DNA of 64,000 bases from assembly GCA_002077065.1 (NCBI GenBank), contig NAJO01000012.1, positions 868,001 through 932,000 on the forward strand, read 5' to 3'. The first letter of the stretch is position 1. Each line of letters opens with the position of its first letter. This DNA comes from Cryoendolithus antarcticus. Taxonomy: Eukaryota > Ascomycota > Dothideomycetes > Cladosporiales > Cladosporiaceae. The notes below the pieces were generated by a model. The model was given only the letters and a program-made list of their open reading frames with translations. It was not told where the DNA came from and did no database searches. Positions 56,425 to 64,000 of the stretch are shown here, piece after piece. The position numbers were made by a program, and so were the translations under genes.

Positions 56425-58420
56425 GGCATGGCTGGCCTCTACGTCACTAATATCTGCCCGCTTCGCATCGAGCTCCATCGTGCAGAAGCTTTACTGGCTG
56501 GCACACCCGCTCGCCTGTACGACGAGTTCCCGTTCCCGCCATCTGATGAGTGCCAGGTCACTGGACTAGATTCTGGCATCGTCAGAATCGAGCGGCCGGC
56601 GCTGTCAGACCGTAGTGACGTACAGGAATTTTCCGCTGAAACTAGGCTTCACAGTACTCGAGCAGACTGTACCTGATCTGGCTAGCAAGATCAAGACGGA
56701 CAAACGTCGACTTCCAGGTGTGCTGGATGATCGAGCAAGCTTTATCGATACGGCACACTCGACCCTGGGAAGCGGAAGAGCTACGCTCAGGCGTATGTCA
56801 TTCGCGAAACGCAGTACGAACAAGTGCAACGCCTATTTCCCCAAGCACAATCTCTACCAATACAGCAAGGTGAAGCCCAAGAACAATCCTTGGACGTCCA
56901 ACAGCGTAATCGTAGCGGTGAGCGCAGCGAGGCTTCCGCTCGGCAGAGGGCGACTCTTCCGAAGCAGCACGCGGCCACTGCTGCGCAAGAGGAGTAGACT
57001 CTTCTGAAGCATCACGAGGCTACGGCCGGCGACCATCACCATGCGCTTCTGAAGCAACACGAGGCTATGGCCGACAAACAGCCGCAGACTCTACCGAAGC
57101 CACGCGAGCCTACCGCTACCCAATTGCTTCAGACTCTGCCGAAGCAACGCACGACTGCTGCCGCCCAATACTCTTCCAAAGCAACGCACGAATGATGCCG
57201 CCCAACAGAAAGGCACTCGCACAAAGGTAAGCACGGCTAGCGCAGGGGTATGGGTGGCAACAGTAGGCCAACGTAAGAATAGTACGCAAGGGGATCAGTC
57301 TGATAAGGGGAGCGGTACAGACAGTGCCAAGAAGCGTAAGAGAAGCAGGAGGGAGGTGCAGGAGGGATAGAGAGCGCGCGACTACAGAGAGATTGACAAC
57401 GGCGCAATTGAGGAGGAGATAGAGGGTGGACCAGCGCAGGACGGTGCTATTGAGAATGGTATTGGGGGAAGCATGCGAGATGACTCAGCTAAGGTAGGCG
57501 ACAGAGAGATCGTGAGCGGGATGAAAGATAAAAGCAAGGCCCCGGTAAAGGATGGAAGAAGAGAGACTAGCAATCACTTTGACCTTGGCTGCGATGCCGA
57601 TGTGATGGAGCGGGCGGTAGTCCATTCTGATTTTGACAGTGAAGGCATAGTCTACGACACATAGGCAGAGGACGAGGAGGATGCAGACGAGGAGGACGAG
57701 CACAATCATGCTACGACTCCAAACGCGCACTCGAAAAGTTTGGGAGCTCGACATCTGCTGCGAAAAACTACTACAACTACCGTTTTGCATATCTGGATTA
57801 CAAAGGTAAGAAACACGAGTAACTTCTCAAACTGAAGGAAGGGCCGCTGTGTCAGTCTGAGCTCTTCGACGCGGAGCCTGTCTCATCGAGCAACATATCG
57901 CTGTCAAATGAGCATGATGGCATCAAACAGTTCAGGGCTATGTAAGGTGGTATGCTCAATAGAACCCAGCACCGACTACCAGAAGGAAGCGTTTCATACG
58001 TTCAGCAAGACGCATTTTGGGGCCGAGAGTGCATGGTTGATGTGGTCGAGAGGATCCGCGTCCATGAAGAGCGTATGCCGAAAGGTACGGCGCACATGCT
58101 TCGGCAGAACATTTTTCATGTCTCGATGCTTGCGAAGAAGCCGAAATACACTGCCAGTACACTTAAGAAGCCCGGTGTACACCTCTGAATTATGTTACTG
58201 CTGGATGGAACGGTATAGACGTATGTCGGAGGTTCGTATGCCTGCGCTCGAGTCGCAGCATGGCTTTCCAAACCATGGAACAGACCGCTTGCCTATGCAC
58301 AAGACGGAGGGTAAGGTAGCGTTGCTCACTCGCAAGATCTGGATTTGCGCAGTGCGCTACACACTTCGTGGCGAGGGAGTAGGCATCAATTTCCACGACA
58401 CCTCTTATAGTTTTTGAGCA
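56425..58420 (+). pseudogene. Decayed gene of unknown family
   Basis: Coding-like fragments follow one another on the plus strand in changing frames. From ATG 56425: GLYVTNICPLRIELHRAEAL and VTGLDSGIVRIERPALSD. Then one base shifted: YRNFPLKLGFTVLEQTVPDL and GVLDDRASFIDTAHSTLGSG. Then shifted again: KRKSYAQAYVIRETQYEQVQ into a Gln-rich region with degenerate repeats. Next are AKKRKRSRREVQEG and an acidic tract, and finally YVQQDAFWGRECMVDVVERI and MLRQNIFHVSMLAKKPKYTA. In-frame stops are TAG at 56995, 57368 and 57662, with more in the last part. I do not recognise the family. The basic, acidic and Gln-rich blocks suggest a former nuclear protein. Multiple introns cannot be fully excluded, but the stops sit inside otherwise smooth coding text. 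Confidence 0.55.
56953..57212 (+). repeat. Degenerate ~45-bp tandem coding repeat, about six units
   Basis: Units begin ACTCTnCCGAAGCAnC or a close variant (near 56953, 56998, 57043, 57088, 57133 and 57170). In frame they read T-L-x-K-[QHP]-x-[ER]-x-x-A followed by Gln-rich spacers. The unit at 57133 is truncated by about 8 nt, shifting the frame of the last copy. Confidence 0.6.
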
Positions 58421-59849
58421 CGCCAATGACACTAAGAGCACACACACTCTGTCTAGCAAATTCACCTTCACGAGTCCACTTTCATAATGTTCTGTAAGAG
58501 TGTAACTGACGAGAAGAAAATGTGCGTCATTCCCAACATGCGCCTAGAAATCGATGTGGCATCGCACGCACGACTTTAGTAACGATATCGTACAGGCAGG
58601 ACGTCAGGTCGACGCGAAAGGGCTGAAAAGCACAATGTCCCCGACCTTCATACCAGAGAGAGATACAGCTGGCAGTTCGGTAAACAAAGTCTCCTGCATT
58701 GCGGAAGTCTATGGCTAGGACTGCCGCATCTGTGATGACGATACAAGAGATAAGCAGCCCTTTTCAATGCCGGAGATCCTTGCATGGATATCTGGTCTTC
58801 CCTGTTCTCCATGTTGGCACTGGGCTTACCGGACTTGCCAACCCCATAGCAGCATGTTTGAATCTTATCAGACTTTGGCAGAGAACATGCGAATTGCAAG
58901 TGACTGACTGGCAGCGGACCAGACCACAGGTAGCCTTGATGCTCGGAGCGCCAGCTCAGAAACAAGGAGGATGGGTGACTGAAAGTTTATTGACAGAGAT
59001 CTGCGGCGACAATATGATTCGGGAGCTGGACCATGGCTGTGGTGACCGTCAAAAAGCAAATTCTCGGCAACGGACCCGCCGGTGTTTTCACGAGAGCAAT
59101 ACCAACGTACCTCTGCTTCTCCAAATGTGCGGAACACAGGCAACGCTCCTATCAAGCCAGCTGCAGCAGTGTTGCGGTGTACCATCGCGCCCAGGAGACC
59201 GTCCCAGGCCAGATGAGCCAGCAATGGAGACTCGACCCTCTCTTGTCCGCACCGCATCGGAATTGGGCTATCGTAGCTGCCTTGGTAGCAGCATAGGAGC
59301 ACTGGCAGACTTCCGGAGAAGTGCAGGTAGCCAGCTGAATTAGAGCCATCTACAAAGAAAACCCCTTCTACTCTCCCTCTCAGCGCAGCAAATCCGACTT
59401 TCAATCTTCATTGCTCGATCTCTGTGCTTCTGCCCGTCACTACCTCCCCTCTCGTTGGCCTCCACGCCACTCTTAGGCTCTCACCTCATATCCCGTGCAA
59501 CCCGCCTCACACTCCTCACCCAAGCCCGAAACTTCCCATACCGATCTTCCCCGACCACATCGCTAGGGAAAAGCGAGCTGGGTTCGCTATTAGCTTGCCA
59601 TTGTCCCTTTTGCTCAGCACAATCCTGCGCCCACGCTTCGCAGCGGAGATGTGCATGCGCGGAGTCTTGCTCTCGTAGTAGTCGGGAAACAAGGGGAGGT
59701 GCTGGACTTAGGTTTTCTCCATGGTGATCTCCTTCAGCCAGCGCGACACCGGAGTCATGTGTAGTATCACAGCCGGGTCCGAGCGGATGTGGAGTCCATG
59801 GTTGGTGCATGTCTCGCATTGGTGTATTATTCTCCTCGGCTCTTATTTC
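58421..59849. other. No supported gene
   Basis: Opposed ORFs of 214 codons (+, 58699-59343) and 178 codons (-, 58868-59404) overlap. Neither has a recognisable domain or plausible composition, so none is called. Confidence 0.45.
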
Positions 59850-61258
59850 CTAAGTCGGAACCCATAGTTTCCTGGCTCCGTTCGCAGCGCCACGACCGCC
59901 TGCAAACCCTCCACGTGGGCGCTCGAAGCTGTTTGGGTCGATTTGCGCGCCGGTCGGTAGGGCTACAGGTCCGCCACGAGATAGACCACCACGAACAGGC
60001 GCTACAGTGCCACGAGATGCGCCGGTGTGCGTGATATTACCACGACCGCGCATGCTGTTACCACGGAGATTATTGGTTGGAGTACCAACTGGACCACCAC
60101 GTGCTGCCGGGGCCACGAATCCGGCACGAGGGCTCTGTGGAGCCTTGGTGAAGGCGGGCTTGGCTACCACAGGCTGCACGGTGCGAGTGAACGCATCTGG
60201 ATCGATCACCGCCGTCGTCGGCTGTGGTGACAGCATCGCTGCTGGTGCCTTGGGTGGCGACTTCTGCACGGGGCTCGCGGCCAGTAGTGCCTCCCTACTA
60301 GTCACGCTGAGGCGATTGCGCACATCGCGTTCTTCACGGCCAACAGCGTCTCGAAGCTGTTCAAGTCGCTTGCAACGGATGTCGAAGCCTTTGGCTGCAT
60401 GGACCTTGATAGGGTCGTTGCATAAGAAGATGAAAGTCTCGAGCGCGGCAACTGGATCGAGTTCCTGGTGAATGCGCCATAGGATGTAGTTGAACAACGG
60501 CCGAAGGCGGACTGGAACCGCGGTGCTGCCGGAAGCCTGTGATGCACCGGAACTAAGCTCCGTGGTCATCGTCGCGGTGTACGCCTTCGCTGGACTGGTA
60601 GGTGGCGACTCAGGCGACATTGAGGGAGTGCTTCGGACTGATGAGCGCGCGACTGATGTGGAGGATGCGGTGCTCATCGAGCTGATCGAGGCTTTGCGCC
60701 CGCGTTCAGTAAGCGTGAGCTTGGTCGCGGTGTCCTCTTCCAGTCCCGTGCCTTCCTGCTCCTGGTCCGCCTCGACATGATCGTGCTCAGAGAACAGACT
60801 GCGTGGCACAGTGAAACGCTCAACTTCTTCCCATCGCTCGTATGTCTCGTCGGCGCCCTGCAAGCGAATCGTATGTGGGTATGTCGTTGTTGCATGATCC
60901 AACCATTCTAATGTGTCGCGCACGTCCTCTCCGTGGCGGGTGCTGGCATTCTTCTGCCGGCTGAGTTGCTCTAGCGCTGCATATCCGATCAGCAGGCTAT
61001 CATGAGTGACACTATGCTAACCCAAGCGCATAACCTACCATGAAGCGGTACAAACAAACGAATCTGCCCATTCTTGACCCATTGCCTCACGCCATTGCGC
61101 GTGCTCTTCTTCACGCCCGCCACCAATGCTGTATCGTCGATAATGCAATTGAAGACTTTCCTACTGGGTGACTGCTGCGCTGCAGATTTTGGGGGCCCAT
61201 GATGAGATACTGGACGCGAGCGAGCGGTACGCTGCAGATTACTGGTGCTATTCTGCAT
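59850..61258 (-). CDS. PIN-domain protein, Nmd4-like, with RGG-rich tail
   Basis: About 448 aa. Exon 61258-61039 carries the start of a PIN domain (FNCIIDDTALVAGVKKSTRN, GVRQWVKNGQIRLFVPLH). Joined over a 62-nt intron (60977-61038, GTAGGT; GCTGAT branch, TGCAG), it continues with ALEQLSRQKNASTRHGEDVR, DTLEWLDHA and IRLQGADETYERWEEVERF. This layout matches fungal relatives of yeast Nmd4, which associates with Upf1 in nonsense-mediated decay. A Ser/Thr-rich linker follows, then a helical LFNYILWRIHQELDPVAALE segment, and a C-terminal tail with RGG/GRG motifs (NSMRGRGNITHTG, RGGLSRGG, RGGFAGGRG) suggesting RNA binding. An acidic DD pair is present, but I cannot confirm all catalytic acids. NMD function is inference. 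Confidence 0.8.
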
Positions 61259-62103
61259 CTTTGCACTTCTTGTCGTGCTCTCGAGTTGCGCGCAGTAGTG
61301 ATTGTGCTTGGCAGGGCTGCGCCGTGGGTGTCGTATGAATATTTGTGGGCGATAGAGTGATACTTGATCGTATATGCAGTGAGGCTATGACTGCATGAAG
61401 TGATACTACGCCGTGAGTGGTGGCGATGGAAGGATCGCGGTGGTGCGGTAGTGCATCTCTCTTTCATTCATCGCACATAGCGGCAGGAAGCTTCGACCGC
61501 GCCTTTGCGACGGTCAAATGTCTCGTGCGTTCACCGAAGTACAGCCACTTGCAGGTGAGTCAGCGCATGTGGTGTGGCAGTAAATGGCAGCAAACAAGAG
61601 AGGCTTGTGTGGTCAGCGATATTGTCGGCGCATACTGAAGCCGTGTCGAGACTCGAAGGTGGAGTCCAAAGGCTGTTCTCAAATGGTAGATCATAATTGG
61701 CTGATAAGCACGGAAGCTAGTGGATGGCCACATTCAGCACCTCCAATGCTGCATCTCACGCACTAAGCTATTTCTTCCTGCAGCCCACTTGATTCCTGCA
61801 TCTTCACGGAGATTTCGCATCAAGACTTCACTCCTTTCCCTCGCATCGTCTAATTGTGCAGCTCTTGAGATCGTGATATTGCCTAGAGATCGACAATCAC
61901 AACGTGGGTTCAGGGCTTGCCTCAAATGCTGTCACCAGGACCAAGAGAGAAAGGGCTAAGTGTTTCAGTGCTCTCCTTCCTTCGTCCTGATCATCTCTCC
62001 TCTCCTCACAAAGACTCCCAATTAGTCTAGTGTTCATTTGCCTCATCGAAAGACTCCTGCCATATCCAGTCGGCCCGGTGATACAATCGTCACTGCCTTA
62101 ACA
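61259..62103. other. Intergenic between divergent genes, no gene seen
   Basis: Contains the promoters of the PIN-domain gene and the second dehydrogenase. A CT-rich tract at about 61970-62035 precedes the dehydrogenase start, as in many fungal promoters. Confidence 0.5.
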
Positions 62104-62838
62104 ATGCGAACCGTTCTAGTGACAGGCGCCGCTTCTGGGCTGGGCAAAGCTTTCGTCGACGCCTACAGCGCCCAACCAGACACGACCGTCATCTCCCTCG
62201 ACCGCACATTTCAATGTGATCTCCGCGAGAACGTCCGTACGTTCGTCGTCGACGTAACTTCCGAAGCGGCAGTCAATGACTTCGTCTATTCCCTGCTCAA
62301 CGTAAGCGCGACGCCAATAGATCTCGTAATTCACAGCGCTGGCATCCGCGGCCTCGTGCCTGCTCTCGAGAAAGCTCACCCAGAGGATGTAGCGGCTTGT
62401 GAAACCCTCCAGGCGATAGATCTGGAAACTATGCAGCGAGCCTTCTCGATCAACGCACTCGGAACTTTCACGTTGCTCCGTGCCCTGATCCCGTTCTTGC
62501 AGCTCACCTCGGAGCCGAAGGTCATTGTGATGTCCTCGCGCATGGGCAGTATCGGCAATAATCAGTTGGGCAACAAAGATGCTGGAGGGGGGTACGCCTA
62601 CCGTGCAAGCAAGGCGGCACTCAACATGATTGTCCGCAGCTTGGCTGTAGATGTGCCGCGAGTGGCGTGGATCATGGCTCATCCGGGACGTGTGGAGACT
62701 GGCTTAGTTGACACGATCGAAGAGGGAGCCATCAGCGCCGAGGAAAGCGTCACTGGTCTGCTGCCTCTGATCCAGGGATGGGACAGGAGCAATACCGGAC
62801 TGTTCTACGATCGATTCGGAGAGCGAATTGAGTGGTGA
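62104..62838 (+). CDS. Short-chain dehydrogenase/reductase (C-factor-like)
   Basis: About 244 aa from ATG 62104, which starts directly with the first SDR strand RTVLVTGAASGLGKAF. An upstream in-frame ATG at 62038 would add 22 residues without the fold and is disfavoured. Landmarks are a DRT acidic loop after the second strand, VVDVTSEAAV, VIHSAGIRGL (NAG-equivalent HSAG), the Ser in VIVMSSRMGSIG, and the Tyr-Lys pair in YAYRASKAALNM, followed by AHPGRVETGL. The short C-terminus with LLPLIQGWDRSNTGLFYDRF resembles C-factor (CsgA)-type SDRs. Cofactor is NAD(P); the substrate is unknown. The HSAG in place of NNAG is a mild deviation. Confidence 0.88.
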   Translation: MRTVLVTGAASGLGKAFVDAYSAQPDTTVISLDRTFQCDLRENVRTFVVDVTSEAAVNDFVYSLLNVSATPIDLVIHSAGIRGLVPALEKAHPEDVAACETLQAIDLETMQRAFSINALGTFTLLRALIPFLQLTSEPKVIVMSSRMGSIGNNQLGNKDAGGGYAYRASKAALNMIVRSLAVDVPRVAWIMAHPGRVETGLVDTIEEGAISAEESVTGLLPLIQGWDRSNTGLFYDRFGERIEW

Positions 62839-63352
62839 GGCTACGTATGATATCATGTACGCAATGAGCGCTCGAACGGTAATCTTCCAAGCGGTCTGAT
62901 ACACTGATTAGTATTCCCATACCGGCGCACCTAGCTCCATACCCCATGAAAAGGGCACTTGAATGGATAGATGGCCAAGCAGTGCCAAGGTATGTGCGAT
63001 CTGCAGGTAGGGCTACGGCACGTCAACCAATGTACTGTACAGCTTGCCGCCAGGGCAATAAGCGAAACGACGCAGAGCGTCACCGATCTCGTGCAGCGTG
63101 GGGTTTGGCGATCACCATGTTTACTTCGCCGCATACATGTCTTTCAGTTGATGACACCGCATTCCAAGGAGCAGAGTCCAATTCATGCGTTGCCTCCCGA
63201 GTAACATGCTCAAATTCAGTGCGATTATCGATTGCAGCGTGTAGCAACCACATTGTTTCAAGTCGAGAAACCGGAGCAGTGGACTCCCAGTAAGTAGTCA
63301 CACGTCACTCACGACATTCGCTGACCCCGCGATAGCCATACCATCCGCGCGA
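62839..63352. other. Intergenic, no gene seen
   Basis: Short ORFs only, upstream of the small membrane-protein frame. Confidence 0.55.
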
Positions 63353-63649
63353 ATGGTGCGAGCAAATTATGTCGTTGCCATCATCGTCGGCCTCTTCGCT
63401 GCCGTCGGTCTGCTCGGCTACCTAATATGGGCCATAATCAGGCATCGGCCCAAGGACTACGATCCCGAGTCACCGTCATCCACACCTTCACCGCGTTCAC
63501 GACCGTCTGGCGGCGTCGATCCCAGGGTGCCACATAGACGAGACGATCCTCTACCTCCGCCACCTCCGGTAGGGGCCCCGCCACGGATACATCGTCGAGA
63601 GGGAGGAGTCGGCGCACCCCCGAGGATCTATCGCCGTGATAATAGATGA
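63353..63649 (+). CDS. Small single-pass membrane protein, Pro-rich
   Basis: 98-codon ORF. Residues about 6-28 are one clear transmembrane helix (YVVAIIVGLFAAVGLLGYLI). A Pro/Arg-rich, probably disordered tail follows, with GAPPRIHRR and GAPPRIYRR as an internal repeat. The short N-terminus and basic residues after the helix suggest an outside-N, inside-C orientation. No family is recognised. The gene call rests on the strong helix and sensible composition. Confidence 0.5.
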   Translation: MVRANYVVAIIVGLFAAVGLLGYLIWAIIRHRPKDYDPESPSSTPSPRSRPSGGVDPRVPHRRDDPLPPPPPVGAPPRIHRREGGVGAPPRIYRRDNR

Positions 63650-63835
63650 GGTATGGTTTGTATATCTGATTTGAGTGATATACTTCACAGCCTATGTCAA
63701 TGAACTGACAGAATTTGAAGTATCTGCGCCTCACATCGAGATGCTGGTCGCCTGGGCGCAAACCTTGTTTTGACAACACCGCGACATACATTATGTGTAT
63801 ACAAAGCCAAGTTTCCGCCAGGCCCGAAGCACCCT

Positions 63836-64000
63836 TCATCCCAAGAAGTCTATTGATACACTCCCCCGATCGTAGCTGGTACCCGCGTACCGGAGATTGA
63901 TGTTCAGCATACTGGCAGCGTCAAGGGTCACCTCAATATCGAAGTCGATGACATAATAATCGCAGCCATCGACCCCGGGCTTAATAGTAAGCTTGTTCGG
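63836..64000 (-). CDS. C-terminal fragment of an unidentified protein, truncated by window edge
   Basis: The minus strand is open from 64000 down to a TGA at 63836-63838 (54 codons). It reads as ordered protein: LTIKPGVDGCDYYVIDFDIE, TLDAASMLNINLRYAG and SVSIDFLG. The alternating beta-strand pattern ending in IDFLG recalls the C-termini of fungal Hsp70-like proteins, but that is a weak impression. The rest of the gene lies to the right of the window. Confidence 0.4.
   Translation of the reverse strand, partial: PNKLTIKPGVDGCDYYVIDFDIEVTLDAASMLNINLRYAGTSYDRGSVSIDFLG

Noticed and set aside
58868..59404. 178-codon minus-strand ORF
   Set aside because: No recognisable motif, overlapped by a similar-length plus-strand ORF, and no flanking splice or promoter evidence.

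Overview
The window looks like a nuclear chromosome segment of a filamentous ascomycete (Pezizomycotina), probably a Dothideomycete. Genes are spaced by 0.1-4 kb. Most introns are 45-100 nt with GT/AG ends and CTRAY-like branch sites. The protein families (HET, DUF2264, DUF2457, DUF3431, Nmd4-like PIN, FAT1-like acyl-CoA synthetase, Cab4, fungal C2H2 factors) are typical of that group. Splice sites were inferred by eye from reading-frame continuity and family knowledge; no search was run.

Layout. 0-10 kb: 3' end of the DNA primase large subunit gene (+), then DUF2264 protein, cytochrome P450 and acidic/Pro-rich DUF2457-type protein, all (-). 10-17 kb: a gene-poor stretch, a HET-domain gene broken by three in-frame stops (+), an F-box protein (-), and a peroxisomal (S)-2-hydroxy-acid oxidase ending in SKL (-). 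17-30 kb: a coiled-coil fungal protein (-) divergent from DNA polymerase kappa (+), an amidase (-), an acyl-CoA synthetase (+), mitochondrial ribosomal protein uS8m (-), and a Gln/Pro-rich fungal protein (+). 30-41 kb: a type II membrane glycoprotein (-), a DCAF7/WDR68-like WD40 protein (-) head to head with a WDR6/Rtt10-like WD40 protein (+), and a C2H2 zinc-finger factor (-). 41-44.5 kb: no convincing gene. 44.5-56 kb: short-chain dehydrogenase (+), MFS monocarboxylate-type transporter (-), DUF3431 protein (-), second F-box protein with a frame break (-), phosphopantetheine adenylyltransferase (-), Atg28-like coiled-coil protein (+). 56.4-58.4 kb: a decayed gene with a degenerate 45-bp coding repeat. 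59.8-64 kb: PIN-domain protein (-), second short-chain dehydrogenase (+), small membrane protein (+), and a C-terminal coding fragment at the right edge (-).

Most genes are housekeeping: replication and lesion bypass (primase, Pol kappa), CoA and lipid metabolism (Cab4, acyl-CoA synthetase, hydroxy-acid oxidase), mitochondrial translation (uS8m), tRNA modification (WDR6) and probably NMD (PIN protein). They do not form an obvious operon-like or secondary-metabolite cluster. The most unusual signals are decay signals. The HET gene and the 56-58 kb gene carry only TAG/TAA stops explainable by CpA-to-TpA transitions, as repeat-induced point mutation would give. Two other genes show single-base frame breaks at short homopolymers. 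I found no convincing new multi-gene system, tRNA, rRNA, CRISPR array or intact transposon.
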